A stretch of DNA of 64,000 bases, from the NCBI RefSeq assembly GCF_001553115.1, contig NZ_KQ960181.1, positions 75,715 through 139,714 of the forward strand, read 5' to 3'. Positions 25,089 to 33,606 of the stretch are shown here, in pieces. Made by a program: the position numbers and the translations under genes. Position 1 is the stretch's first letter. Each line of letters begins with the position of its first letter. Below the pieces are notes generated by a model, which saw only the letters and a program-made list of their open reading frames with translations, did not search any database and was not told where the DNA came from. The DNA is from Aedoeadaptatus coxii. GTDB taxonomy: Bacteria > Bacillota > Clostridia > Tissierellales > Peptoniphilaceae.

Positions 25089-27374
25089 TTATGCCGCTTT
25101 TTTAGCGGATGTTTCATGTTTGCCTTCTTTGGCTTTTTCATGTTTTTCAGTTTTTGCTTTTTCGTGCTTTTCAACTTTAGCCTTTTCGCCGGGTTTGGCG
25201 GCTTCTTTATGATCCACCGGTTTTAAATCTTTATTGGCGGAAACGAGGCGTTCCAAGTTGAACATAACTTGTGCAAGTTCGGCACGGGTAGCGTGAGCTT
25301 TCGGCGCAAACATATTGCCGTCGCGGCCGGTCATGACGCCGGCATGACGTGTAACGTCGATGCCGTTTTCAGCCCATTTACTAATGTGTTTTTGATCGGC
25401 AAAGGGAGCTTTCAAATCGAGGGTAAAGGGAATGCCCTTGGATTCGATATAGCGACCTAAAATAGCGCCCATTTCTTCGCGGCTAACGGCTTGATTCGGT
25501 TTGAATGTGCCGTCTTCGTAACCTGCCACGATCTTATTCTTTTGCGCCCAGATGACGCTGTTTTCGTACCAATCCCCTGCTTTAACATCTTTAAAGTGGT
25601 GGACAGCTTTTTGTTTTTTGTCTTGTCCTTCCAGGCGCGCCAAAACGCTGACGAGCATACCTCTGGAAATCTTGGTGTTCGGTTCGAAAGTGGTGGCGGT
25701 CATGCCGGCGAAAAGTTTCTTTTCCGTAACGGATTTAATTACTTTTTCAGCCCAGTGACCTTTAATATCGGTAAAGCCTTCTGCCGGTTGTTTTTCTTCG
25801 GGTTTAGTGGCGTGTTTTGCCGCCGGAACGATTCGATCTTCTTTCTTGGGATCTACCGTGCCTTTTGTCGCAAGGTATTTTTCGAGGACTTCGGTGTAAA
25901 GACCGTAATCTGCGATTTTCTTGCCCTTGGCAAAGCTCTTGTAGCCGTCGCCGCCGTTTGCCATAAAGTCATTGGTGGCCAAGGTATATTTTGCCTTGGG
26001 ATCCAACGCCTTGCCGGCGATTTTAACGTCGAAGACTCGTTCGCCGACTTTTTGTTTTGCGTCGTATTTAAAGGTCATGCCCGAAATTTGCGGGAATTTA
26101 CCGTTGGGAGCCGGCGCATCGCCGACGCCGAATTCGAGGGCTTCTAAAATATCGGCGCCCGTAAGTTCGATTTTCATAATGGTGTTGCCGAAGGGGAATG
26201 CCGTCCATAATTGGGTCATGCTAATGTCCCCTGCGGGAATGCTCGTACGAATGCCGCCACCGTTTGTAAAGGCTACATCGGCGCCGGAGATTTCGCGCAT
26301 AGCATCGGCCATTAAATTACCGAAATTGGTTTCGGATGCGCGTACGTGTTCTCTTTCCCCGTCTAAAGTTACGGCAGTCTTGCCTACTACTTTTTCCAGG
26401 GCATCTTTATTGTCTGCCAATACCTTGTCGATCATGCCTTTAATAGCAGGATCTTCTTTAACATTTTCAAAGAATGCGGCATTTTTCAATACGGCATTTT
26501 TAGAAATAATATCGTGGCCGCGAAGTGTAATGTTGACTTCGCCTAAGTTTTCCATGTATTTGCCCGTTTGAGCAATAAGGGTATTGTTGACCATTTGGCC
26601 TTTGTCCAATCTCGTGTGGGAGTGTCCGTCGATAATAACGTCGATGCCGTCCACTGCTTTTGCAATGTCACTGGACTTAATAAGGGTGGAATCATCGATG
26701 CCGATGTGGCAAAGCATGACGATAACGTCGACTTTTTGATCTTTCAACGATTGCACTTGAGCGCGCGCTACGTCGATGGGGTTTAGGAACATAACATTTT
26801 CCGTGTTTTTCGGATTGGATTTAACCTTGGTTTCTTCCGTAGCTAAACCGAATACGCCGACTTTTACGCCGTCCACGTCGATAATGGTTTGGCCTTTAAA
26901 ATCATTTCCACCCGTTGCACGAATGACATTGGCAGCTAAAATATCGAAGCCTTCTTTGGATCCTTCCTTGGGAAGGGCTTGATTTTTAAAGCCGACGAGG
27001 GCATCGTAACCGTAATTGAAGTCGTGGTTACCGGGAGCCATTGCCTTGTAGCCCATGGCCTTCATAAGATTAATGACATCTTTGCCCTTGTTGACGCCGG
27101 CAAGTGCCGTGCCGTGGCTTACATCCCCTGCGTCGAGTAACACCGCATTTTTAATGCTGTCGGCATAGGTTTTTACTTTTGCAAAACCGATTTCCTTCAG
27201 TTTTCCGTCTTTACCGACTTGCGGCACAATATGACCGTGTACGTCATTGGTGTGAAGGATGGTGATGGTTTTTGTGTCTTGGCTTGCACCTTCTGCAAAT
27301 ACTTGAATCGGCCCGGAAACCGTACCGAGGACCATCGTAAAAGCGAGGGCAAGTGCCATCAATTTTTTCTTCAT
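25089..27374 (-). CDS. Surface 5'-nucleotidase / 2',3'-cyclic phosphodiesterase with three SLH domains
   Basis: This 761-residue secreted enzyme begins with a signal peptide (MKKKLMALALAFTMVLG, cut near VFAEG). The metallophosphatase domain has TILHTNDVHGHI, GDVSHGTAL, PGNHDFNYG and DGHSHTRL. The C-terminal nucleotidase domain has FTNGGGIRTSIPAG and NDFMANGGDGYK. Three S-layer homology repeats follow (about 525-705; FTDIKGHWAEK, FKDVKAGDWYENS, FADQKHISKWAEN), anchoring it to the cell wall. The last 50 residues are a Lys/Glu/His-rich repeat (KAKTEKHEKAKEGKHE). It probably releases nucleosides and phosphate outside the cell. Confidence 0.93.
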   Translation of the reverse strand: MKKKLMALALAFTMVLGTVSGPIQVFAEGASQDTKTITILHTNDVHGHIVPQVGKDGKLKEIGFAKVKTYADSIKNAVLLDAGDVSHGTALAGVNKGKDVINLMKAMGYKAMAPGNHDFNYGYDALVGFKNQALPKEGSKEGFDILAANVIRATGGNDFKGQTIIDVDGVKVGVFGLATEETKVKSNPKNTENVMFLNPIDVARAQVQSLKDQKVDVIVMLCHIGIDDSTLIKSSDIAKAVDGIDVIIDGHSHTRLDKGQMVNNTLIAQTGKYMENLGEVNITLRGHDIISKNAVLKNAAFFENVKEDPAIKGMIDKVLADNKDALEKVVGKTAVTLDGEREHVRASETNFGNLMADAMREISGADVAFTNGGGIRTSIPAGDISMTQLWTAFPFGNTIMKIELTGADILEALEFGVGDAPAPNGKFPQISGMTFKYDAKQKVGERVFDVKIAGKALDPKAKYTLATNDFMANGGDGYKSFAKGKKIADYGLYTEVLEKYLATKGTVDPKKEDRIVPAAKHATKPEEKQPAEGFTDIKGHWAEKVIKSVTEKKLFAGMTATTFEPNTKISRGMLVSVLARLEGQDKKQKAVHHFKDVKAGDWYENSVIWAQKNKIVAGYEDGTFKPNQAVSREEMGAILGRYIESKGIPFTLDLKAPFADQKHISKWAENGIDVTRHAGVMTGRDGNMFAPKAHATRAELAQVMFNLERLVSANKDLKPVDHKEAAKPGEKAKVEKHEKAKTEKHEKAKEGKHETSAKKAA

Positions 27375-27452
27375 AATTCCTCCTATTTTCTAAGATAACA
27401 TTTTCTCATTCCATTATACTCTGTAGACGGTCAATTTAAAACGACAAGAACG

Positions 27453-27884
27453 TTACAATTCCTTAAGCCACTTTCCGTAGCCTCTCGATTCCATTTCCTC
27501 TTTCGGTATAAAGTCGATGCTGCTGCCGTTAATGCAATAGCGCAAGCCGCCGAGAGAAGCCGGCCCGTCGTTAAATACGTGGCCTAAATGGGTGGTGTCG
27601 GTGCGCACTTCCGTGCGAATCATGCCGAAGCGACCGTCGGTTTTTTCTTGAACGGAAGCATCCGGCGCCACACGGGAAAAACTGGGCCATCCGCAGCCGG
27701 CGTCGAATTTATCTTTCGATAAAAACAACACGTCTCCCGTCACCACGTCGACGTAAATCCCCTCGTCGAAAAGCTTATCGTAAGGGTGGGCAAAGGGCGG
27801 GTCCGTGCCCTCTTCCCGTACCACATGATAGGCGGCGTCGCCGAGTTTTTCTCTCAGTTCCTCTTCCGTAAAATCTTTTTTCAT
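27453..27884 (-). CDS. msrB: Peptide-methionine (R)-S-oxide reductase MsrB
   Basis: This 143-residue enzyme repairs methionine-R-sulfoxide in proteins. It has CGWPSFSR, the HLGHVFNDGP segment and the catalytic RYCINGSS. The two CxxC zinc sites of many MsrBs are absent, so it is the zinc-free form. The ATG at 27884 follows GGGAGGA; the longer frame to 27962 lies within the zinc-ribbon gene. It is not fused to MsrA. It is transcribed after the zinc-ribbon gene. Confidence 0.93.
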   Translation of the reverse strand: MKKDFTEEELREKLGDAAYHVVREEGTDPPFAHPYDKLFDEGIYVDVVTGDVLFLSKDKFDAGCGWPSFSRVAPDASVQEKTDGRFGMIRTEVRTDTTHLGHVFNDGPASLGGLRYCINGSSIDFIPKEEMESRGYGKWLKEL

Positions 27885-27898
27885 GATCCTTCCTCCCT

Positions 27899-28405
27899 TT
27901 ATTCCAGGGGCGATCCGCAACGCGGGCAATAGGTAGAGCCTTTGTCCGCTTGGAAATGGCAATTATTACATTCCACAAAATCCGGATCTTCGTGAATATA
28001 GGACACCGTCTCGATTTTTCGCCCGCAATGAGGACAAAAATTAGTGCCTTCGGCAATTTCCGTATGGCAATCAGGACAGGTAAAGACGAAGCCTTCCCCC
28101 TCGATGCCTTTGGAAATCACCCGATTTTCCAGCGCCTGTTTTTCTTTTTGCAATTCGTCAATGGCGAGGAGCAGTTCGGAACTGGTCGTATCCGTTAAAT
28201 GGGATTGCTCCCGCATTTCCATATAGTACACTTCCCCTAAGTGGGTGAACTCGCTTTGAATTTTAAGCTCCAGCTCATGAATTCGCAGCTTGATCTTCGT
28301 TGCCTTGGAGGCTTCTTTCGCTTCGTATATGCTGCGTTTTCCAATATCACGCACTTGGTTGGATAGATCTTCAAAGCTTTTCCCGATCGTGTTAAAAATA
28401 TCCAT
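27899..28405 (-). CDS. Coiled-coil protein with two C-terminal zinc ribbons
   Basis: This 168-residue cytosolic protein has a long helical N-terminal half (residues 1-95, coiled-coil-like, for example IKLRIHELELKIQSEF). Two zinc ribbons follow: CPDC...CPHC (about 110-130) and CNNC...CPRC (about 147-165). Such proteins are widespread and uncharacterised. It is 14 bases upstream of msrB on the same strand, suggesting co-expression. No catalytic residues are evident. Confidence 0.8.
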   Translation of the reverse strand: MDIFNTIGKSFEDLSNQVRDIGKRSIYEAKEASKATKIKLRIHELELKIQSEFTHLGEVYYMEMREQSHLTDTTSSELLLAIDELQKEKQALENRVISKGIEGEGFVFTCPDCHTEIAEGTNFCPHCGRKIETVSYIHEDPDFVECNNCHFQADKGSTYCPRCGSPLE

Positions 28406-28556
28406 AACCTCACCTCCCGTCCATCATATCATAAGGATTCATTGAAAAATCCACATTAGAAAAGGATTAGATTTTTTTGAATCATTCCCATGAAATGTGT
28501 TAAATTCCTTTTCACGGGTATAATAAAATTAACGAATGAATCTTAAGGAGGCTAGC

Positions 28557-28796
28557 ATGGATTATAAATTATATGCATTAACTACTTGCCCGTTTTGCCA
28601 AAAAGTAATCGGCTTCATCAAAAAGAACGATTTGGAAGACAAAATCGAATACCGTTTCCTCGACGAAAATAAAGCTTACAAAGAAGAACTCGTCGAAGGC
28701 GGCGGCCAAAAACAAGTTCCCTGTTTACACTACGGCGACACTTGGCTTTACGAATCCGACGATATTATCGACTACCTGAAAGAAAACCTGCTCTAA
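28557..28796 (+). CDS. Glutaredoxin-like protein (CPFC)
   Basis: This 79-residue thioredoxin-fold protein has the active site TTCPFCQKV near residues 8-16, a cis-proline loop KQVPCLHY and a GST_N-like ending WLYESDDIIDYL. It probably reduces disulfides or shuttles electrons to a peroxidase; the partner is unknown. AAGGAGG precedes the ATG. A TATAAT box lies at 28519. The DUF1858 gene follows 71 bases downstream on the same strand. Confidence 0.88.
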   Translation: MDYKLYALTTCPFCQKVIGFIKKNDLEDKIEYRFLDENKAYKEELVEGGGQKQVPCLHYGDTWLYESDDIIDYLKENLL

Positions 28797-28867
28797 CTTG
28801 CAAGCCCTGTTAGAATAAGATAAAATGAACTCGCACTATGCGACATTAAACCATTAGGAGGCAATAG

Positions 28868-29065
28868 ATGATTACAAAAGATATGCTCATTGGCGATTTA
28901 GTAAGACAATACCCCGAAGCCATTCGTACCTTAATGCAATTCGGTATGGGTTGTGTCGGTTGCCCGTCCAGCCAAATGGAATCTTTAGAAGAAGCTGCTT
29001 ACGTTCACGGCTTCGACATCGACGAATTGATGGACTCTTTACACAAAACCATCGAAGCAAAATAA
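28868..29065 (+). CDS. DUF1858 domain redox-disulfide protein
   Basis: This 65-residue protein matches the DUF1858 family of hybrid-cluster-associated disulfide proteins: [18 protein letters not shown] followed by [19 protein letters not shown]. The two cysteines in GCVGC are characteristic. The family is thought to carry a redox-active disulfide, often near nitrosative-stress genes. Here its neighbour is a glutaredoxin, and a terminator follows directly. Confidence 0.9.
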   Translation: MITKDMLIGDLVRQYPEAIRTLMQFGMGCVGCPSSQMESLEEAAYVHGFDIDELMDSLHKTIEAK

Positions 29066-29075
29066 GCACAAAAAA

Positions 29076-29100
29076 AGCTCGCCGCAAGGCGAGTTTTTTT
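29076..29100 (+). terminator. Terminator of the DUF1858 gene
   Basis: The stem CTCGCC/GGCGAG with a GCAA loop and seven T. It may also serve the converging minus-strand gene. Confidence 0.88.
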
Positions 29101-29107
29101 GTTGCGC

Positions 29108-29986
29108 TTATCTAAACAAAGAGGCGATCCAATCGATTAAACGTCCGATGGCGTTTTTAATGGACATCAGCATACTTTGGCCTTCTTCGCTTCCCAAATA
29201 ATCCTTTGCCTGATTGGCGGCATCCTTCGCCTTGTCGGCGATGCCGTTCCAGTCGATATCGGTTTTACGCAGGCGATCGAAGAAATCCGTTAAATCCTCT
29301 TTTTGTTTTTCGCTGAGGTTTAAATTGTATTCGTTGGAAATGTTCACGATAATGGATTGTACTTCTTCCCGCGATTTCGGCGCATTGGCGGCGACTTGTT
29401 CTTTCACTTCTTTGACAAAGCCGGCGGCCTTTTCAGCCCCTACATCGTTGGCGAGATCCGAAGTAACGACCATTTCCTGATTGGCGACTTTTTTTACGGA
29501 GTCGCTTATTTTTTTGCCGCTGGTAACTTCGTAGGCTTTCATAATGCCCGTAAGAGCAGCCGTACCGGATACATTCACAGGAGAATCCACTGTAATATCC
29601 GCATCCTTAACCCCTGCAGTTTCCAAAGCTTGGCGATACATATCGTCGGTAATGAACTTAATGCGTTCCGATGTTTCTACGTGAATGCCGCTTCCCGGTT
29701 TCGTATACTCGATTTTGGCACTGGAAATAGCCTTGGAACCGATCTTCGCTTCCGGCACAAATTCGCCGAGGTATTTATGCTCTTCCGCATTGGTGACCTC
29801 GATAATTTGATCCCCTTCCTTGGCGCCGAAACGCTTTTTCATTTCTTCCCTTTGGGAATCCGTTAAGTTTTGTCCCAGGGATAAAATAACATCCCCTTCC
29901 ACCGCGTCGGCAAAAACCGGCACGGCGGCAATGGCTACCATGGCCACAGCAAGGGCGGTTGTCGCCCAACGTTTCATTTTATTCAT
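29108..29986 (-). CDS. DUF1002 domain-containing secreted protein (YpuA-like)
   Basis: This 292-residue protein has a signal peptide (ending AVPVFADA) and the DUF1002 pattern: VILSLGQNLTDSQREEMKK, then VTNAEEHKYLGEFVP, and later VNVSGTAALTGIMKAYE. The C-terminal part is helical (residues 205-292), ending in a short amphipathic stretch AIGRLIDWIASLFR. It probably acts outside the cell or at the membrane; its function is unknown. GGAGG precedes the ATG. It appears monocistronic. Confidence 0.88.
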   Translation of the reverse strand: MNKMKRWATTALAVAMVAIAAVPVFADAVEGDVILSLGQNLTDSQREEMKKRFGAKEGDQIIEVTNAEEHKYLGEFVPEAKIGSKAISSAKIEYTKPGSGIHVETSERIKFITDDMYRQALETAGVKDADITVDSPVNVSGTAALTGIMKAYEVTSGKKISDSVKKVANQEMVVTSDLANDVGAEKAAGFVKEVKEQVAANAPKSREEVQSIIVNISNEYNLNLSEKQKEDLTDFFDRLRKTDIDWNGIADKAKDAANQAKDYLGSEEGQSMLMSIKNAIGRLIDWIASLFR

Positions 29987-30104
29987 AATATCCTCCCAAT
30001 TAATTTACATTTTTTACAAACCCATTATAACATAGCCCTGACAATCGCCCATCATCGAAGACCATACTTTAGAGAGGCTTAGGAAAGTTTTGGTAATTGA
30101 AACT

Positions 30105-30389
30105 TTAAGAGATCACAAAACTCTGAAGATTGGCGATCAATAAAATAAAAAAAGCGACGATAACGATGCCGTAGCCCACGTTTTTAAAAACACTGCGTCG
30201 ATTAAAATTAACCTTGAAACGATAACTTTTCGATCCCAAAAGACCGCATAAAAATAATAGATCCAACTGCGCGCTTTCTATCCCCTTTAAAACAGCGATG
30301 ATTGTGAGTGCAATATAACCGCAACCGATTCCAATGACAAAGCACACGGTGGCCATTTGATTCCCGATCTCTTTGTTTTTCTCGTCCAT
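30105..30389 (-). CDS. Small membrane protein of unknown function
   Basis: This 94-residue protein has three predicted membrane segments (about residues 12-35, 41-50 and 71-90) with a hydrophilic loop SYRFKVNFNRRS. An AAGGAGA-like site precedes the ATG at 30389. I do not recognise the family. It lies alone between the DUF1002 gene and the metal ATPase gene, on the same strand as both. Confidence 0.65.
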   Translation of the reverse strand: MDEKNKEIGNQMATVCFVIGIGCGYIALTIIAVLKGIESAQLDLLFLCGLLGSKSYRFKVNFNRRSVFKNVGYGIVIVAFFILLIANLQSFVIS

Positions 30390-30487
30390 ACCTTCTCCTT
30401 TCGCCGAAGATACTTTATTCTATCGATTTTTCCACGAATCGGCAAGTTTCATTGCACAAAAAAAGAACTCCCGAAGGAGTTCCCTTT

Positions 30488-32563
30488 CTATACCGCGTAT
30501 TCTTTCATATTGTCCAGGGCAATGGCTACAGTGGAGCCGTTGTGCAGGAAGCTGGACGTGGTATTGGTAATGACTTGGAAATAGCCGAGGGCGATTAAGA
30601 GGGAGTTGAAAGAAATAATCTTTCGGTAATCCGTCTTCACTCTTTCGTCTAATTCTTTCGCAATGCGTACCACTTTTACGATGGAATGCAAATCGTCGCT
30701 GCCGATGGCGATATCTGCAATTTCACGGGCCACGTCGGCGCCTTTATGCATGGCAATTCCCACATCGGCACCGGAAAGTGCTACGGAATCGTTAATGCCG
30801 TCGCCGATCATGACGACCTTGCGACCCAATTCTTTTTGCGCCTTTACGTAGTTCGCCTTGTCTTCCGGCAAAACTTGAGATTGATAATAATCCAAATCCA
30901 ATTGTTGAGCTACATAGTGCGCGGAATTTTCGGCGTCGCCGGTGAGCATGGCGATATTGGTAAAGCCAAGTTCACGGAGAGCATCGATGGTTTCTTTCGC
31001 ATCTTCCCGTAGAGGATCGCTAATGCAGAGAACGGCAATCAACTCGTTGTCATAAGCCAAATAGAGCAAGGAGTGATTTTCCTTTAATTCCTCAATGAGC
31101 TGTTCTTTTTCTTCCGAAATACGAACGCCTTCGTCTTCAAAAATAAAGTGAGCGGAACCGATGAGGGCTTCTTTGCCTTCAATCTTGGATTTAATACCGT
31201 GAGCTACGATATATTCCGTTTCCGAGTGCATTTCGTCGTGACGCAGACCTTTTTGAATGGCCGCATCGACGACGGCGTTGGCGATGGAATGGGGGAAGTG
31301 TTCTTCCAAGCAAGCGGCAATGCGCAAGCATCCGTCTTCCGTGTGGCCGTCGAAGGCGATAACTTTTTCAACCGTCGGCGTGGATTTCGTCAACGTACCC
31401 GTCTTATCGAAGACGATTGTATCGGCTTGTGCCAAGTTTTCTAAATACTTGCCGCCTTTAACGAGGACGTCCTCTTCGCCCGCTTGACTCATCGCCTTCA
31501 TAACCGCAATGGGGATCGTCAGCTTGAGTGCACAGGAGAAATCGACCATTAAGAAAGCCTTCGCCTTGTCGATAGAGCGTGTCAACGCATAGCTTACAAT
31601 GGCGCCTAAGAAAGAATACTTAACCAGCGAATCCGCCATGTTTTCCGCTTTCTTTTGAGCCAAAGATTTGTTCTTTTCGCTTTCGCCGATAAGTTCAATA
31701 ATATGGCTCAGGCGAGATTCATTGTATAACTTTTCGGTTTTGACAAGAATCATGCCCTCTTCAAGCACTGTACCGGCAAAGACGGTTTTTCCTTCTTCCT
31801 TTTTCACCGGAACGCTTTCGCCGGTAAAGGAGGATTGGTTGACCATGCCCATGCCTTTGACAACTTTTCCGTCGACGGGAATCGTCGTACCCATCATGAC
31901 TTCTACTACATCGCCAATGGCGACGTCGCTTAAATCTTTCAGGACCTTTTCTTTTCCTTCGACGACAAATACTTTGTCGATATTAAGTTCTAAGGTACGT
32001 GCCAAATCGCTTTGGGATTTTTTCAGCGTCCAGTCTTCCAGCTTTTCGCCTAAGTTCAATAAGAACATAATAGACGATGCCGCTGCAAAGTCATTGGTGG
32101 CGAGGGAAATACCGATCGCCGTCGCATCGAGAACTTCCACGTTCAGCTTGCGGTTATAAAGCGCAACGAGACCCGCCTTGAAGAAGCGGCTTGCGCGTAT
32201 CAAGGTAACCGCCGGTCCCAAAGGCCAGGGAAGGAAATTTTTCATAATAAAGCGCACTTGGAAAGCGTCGCGAATAATATGGAAAAGTTCCCTTTCTTCC
32301 AAGGGAATGTAGGAAGAATCTTCAATCACTACGTCGTCGAGGGCGACGAGCGTAGTATTTAATAACAACTTACACACCGAGGGGAGCGCATACTCTTCGT
32401 ACTCTAAGATCACACTGCCGGAGCAAGTGGATACTTTTGCGTAATAAACGCCGTCGATGGATTCAATGAGATACTTTAGATTGTTGGCGCGTTCGTAATT
32501 AAAACGATACTCGGACGAAAACCGCGTCCGTCCGAGTACTCTGTGGGCAATTTGAAACTTCAT
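30488..32563 (-). CDS. Heavy-metal P1B-type ATPase with HMA-like N-terminus and SCA membrane motif
   Basis: This 691-residue metal pump has a short N-terminal HMA_2-like domain (residues 1-75), TGES (248-250), DKTGTLT (386-392) and GDGINDSVALSGADVG, so catalysis is intact. The metal-selecting motif in the sixth membrane helix reads SCA (343-345), where Cu pumps have CPC and Fe/Co pumps SPC. The metal is therefore uncertain. It sits three bases after the DUF6110-like gene in an operon whose promoter carries Fur-like hexamers, suggesting an iron or manganese link (inference). Confidence 0.9.
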   Translation of the reverse strand: MKFQIAHRVLGRTRFSSEYRFNYERANNLKYLIESIDGVYYAKVSTCSGSVILEYEEYALPSVCKLLLNTTLVALDDVVIEDSSYIPLEERELFHIIRDAFQVRFIMKNFLPWPLGPAVTLIRASRFFKAGLVALYNRKLNVEVLDATAIGISLATNDFAAASSIMFLLNLGEKLEDWTLKKSQSDLARTLELNIDKVFVVEGKEKVLKDLSDVAIGDVVEVMMGTTIPVDGKVVKGMGMVNQSSFTGESVPVKKEEGKTVFAGTVLEEGMILVKTEKLYNESRLSHIIELIGESEKNKSLAQKKAENMADSLVKYSFLGAIVSYALTRSIDKAKAFLMVDFSCALKLTIPIAVMKAMSQAGEEDVLVKGGKYLENLAQADTIVFDKTGTLTKSTPTVEKVIAFDGHTEDGCLRIAACLEEHFPHSIANAVVDAAIQKGLRHDEMHSETEYIVAHGIKSKIEGKEALIGSAHFIFEDEGVRISEEKEQLIEELKENHSLLYLAYDNELIAVLCISDPLREDAKETIDALRELGFTNIAMLTGDAENSAHYVAQQLDLDYYQSQVLPEDKANYVKAQKELGRKVVMIGDGINDSVALSGADVGIAMHKGADVAREIADIAIGSDDLHSIVKVVRIAKELDERVKTDYRKIISFNSLLIALGYFQVITNTTSSFLHNGSTVAIALDNMKEYAV

Positions 32564-32565
32564 GC

Positions 32566-32847
32566 TTATTTAGATGCTTCTTCAGCTAAGTCTTCTACTG
32601 TTTCAACTTCGGCTTCAGCTTCTTCTTTAGCTTTTTGTTCTTCGGCATTTTTGATTTTTGCTTCGACTACAATGTCTTCAGCGTTTTCTTTTGCCTTTTC
32701 AATGGTCTTGTCGACACATTCTTTTACTTTTAAGCCGCCGGAAACAGTACCGACAACTGCTTTTTTCGTGGTTTCGGATTTTAAAACCTTTTCTCCGATA
32801 ACGCCAAGTAACATTCCGCCTGCAATACCTAATAATTTTTTGTTCAT
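32566..32847 (-). CDS. DUF6110-like small membrane-anchored protein
   Basis: This 93-residue protein has a glycine-rich hydrophobic N-terminus (LLGIAGGMLLGVIGEKVL), then KECVDKTIEKAKENAEDIV and a highly acidic Glu/Ala tail. It resembles DUF6110 proteins that accompany P-type ATPases. The ATG at 32847 is preceded by AAGGAGAGG, 12 codons inside a longer frame. It begins the operon and the ATPase follows after three bases. A role as metal chaperone or accessory subunit is inferred from position only. Confidence 0.75.
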   Translation of the reverse strand: MNKKLLGIAGGMLLGVIGEKVLKSETTKKAVVGTVSGGLKVKECVDKTIEKAKENAEDIVVEAKIKNAEEQKAKEEAEAEVETVEDLAEEASK

Positions 32848-32903
32848 AATTATACACCTCTCCTTAAAATCGTGTAAAAACAATGTAAACTTTAACTGTA
32901 TCT

Positions 32904-32932
32904 AGCATACGCCTTTTTCTTATCATTATCAA
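32904..32932 (-). promoter_or_regulatory. Promoter of the DUF6110/ATPase operon with Fur-like hexamers
   Basis: On the minus strand TTGATA (32932-32927) and TATGCT (32909-32904) are 17 bases apart. The direct hexamers GATAAT-GATAAG (32930-32919) overlap the -35 box and match two of the three repeats of a Fur box. Confidence 0.65.
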
Positions 32933-32940
32933 TACGTTTT

Positions 32941-32985
32941 TGAAATATAACACGGTTTTATTTCCCAAACGATGTTATATTTAGA
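32941..32985. repeat. Inverted repeat in the spacer before the ATPase operon
   Basis: AAATATAACA(T)CG pairs with CG(T)GTTATATTT to form a stem of about 12 bp with a bulge. It lacks a T run on either side, so it is not a standard terminator. Confidence 0.5.
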
Positions 32986-33005
32986 TTGCCACGTTGTAAT
33001 CCTTG

Positions 33006-33149
33006 TTATTTACATACTTTTATACTTCGTGGCTCTTTTGAACCCTTCGGAAATCCCTCTTCTTCTGCAGGCTCTAAATGATAATTCATCTCCGAATTAC
33101 CATGTAATTGATAACGCATTGCAATGGACAAGAAAACCAATCTGTTCAT
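33006..33149 (-). CDS. Doubtful 47-codon ORF downstream of a Fur-type promoter
   Basis: The frame encodes MNRLVFLSIAMRYQLHGNSE and a hydrophilic end containing EPAEEEGFPKGSKEP. It begins only about eight bases after the predicted transcription start, and its ribosome-binding site is too close to the ATG, so translation is uncertain. I recognise no family. The region may instead be a small regulatory RNA. Confidence 0.25.
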   Translation of the reverse strand: MNRLVFLSIAMRYQLHGNSEMNYHLEPAEEEGFPKGSKEPRSIKVCK

Positions 33150-33157
33150 TCCACCTA

Positions 33158-33172
33158 TGATAATTATTATCA
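33158..33172 (-). promoter_or_regulatory. Perfect 7-1-7 Fur-type operator on a promoter
   Basis: TGATAAT-T-ATTATCA is an exact 7-1-7 palindrome of the Bacillus Fur consensus. On the minus strand TTGAAT (about 33193-33188) lies 17 bases before GATAAT inside the palindrome, so the operator overlaps the -10 of a promoter directed toward the ATPase operon. Confidence 0.75.
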
Positions 33173-33288
33173 CACCTTTCCGAAAAAGATTCAATGCTTT
33201 TCATGGCATTTTCACATAAAACGGAAAATAAATTTTACTTTTCTGTAAAACTATCTTTTCCTATACCTCACCATTTGTAAAAAGGACA

Positions 33289-33312
33289 CAAAAAAAGAGG
33301 CTTGCGCCTCTC
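33289..33312 (-). terminator. Terminator of the glutaredoxin gene at 33317
   Basis: The stem AGAGGC/GCCTCT with a GCAA loop and seven T on the minus strand. Confidence 0.88.
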
Positions 33313-33316
33313 ATTT

Positions 33317-33544
33317 TTAGTTTAATGCCGCATCAATTTTTCCGGGATCGAAGCCGACGATTTCTTCTTCGCCGATGACGATGACCGGTACGCCGGTATA
33401 GCCTTTGGAGATCAATTCATCTCTGGCTTGGGGATCTTCTTGTACGTTTTTTTCTTCGAATTCTACGCCCTTATCTTTCAGATAATCTTTTGCCATGGTG
33501 CAATAAGGGCAGGTGTTGCTGGTATAAACTTGTACTTTCGACAT
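33317..33544 (-). CDS. Glutaredoxin family protein (CPYC)
   Basis: This 75-residue glutaredoxin-like protein has TSNTCPYCTMAKDYL with the CPYC active site, the cis-proline segment TGVPVIVIG and the ending IVGFDPGKIDAAL. It resembles the NrdH/YruB-type small glutaredoxins of anaerobes. TTGGGAGG precedes the ATG at 33544; five earlier codons in frame are not needed. It lies after the ArsR regulator gene on the same strand. Confidence 0.9.
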   Translation of the reverse strand: MSKVQVYTSNTCPYCTMAKDYLKDKGVEFEEKNVQEDPQARDELISKGYTGVPVIVIGEEEIVGFDPGKIDAALN

Positions 33545-33606
33545 TGTCATTCCTCCCAAATAGTTTGTGAATTTTCTTGTTCTAATGATACCCGACGGAT
33601 TTCGGA

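Noticed and set aside
25089..25240. Lys/His/Glu repeat at the end of the 5'-nucleotidase considered as a separate repeat locus
   Set aside because: It is an in-frame low-complexity tail of a wall protein, not an independent DNA repeat.
25491..26147. A 218-codon plus-strand frame within the 5'-nucleotidase gene
   Set aside because: It is antisense to a gene with a signal peptide, catalytic motifs and SLH repeats. Phe/Cys-rich composition marks it as a shadow.
29357..29866. A 169-codon plus-strand frame antisense to the DUF1002 gene
   Set aside because: The DUF1002 frame has a signal peptide, family motifs and a ribosome-binding site; the antisense frame has none.
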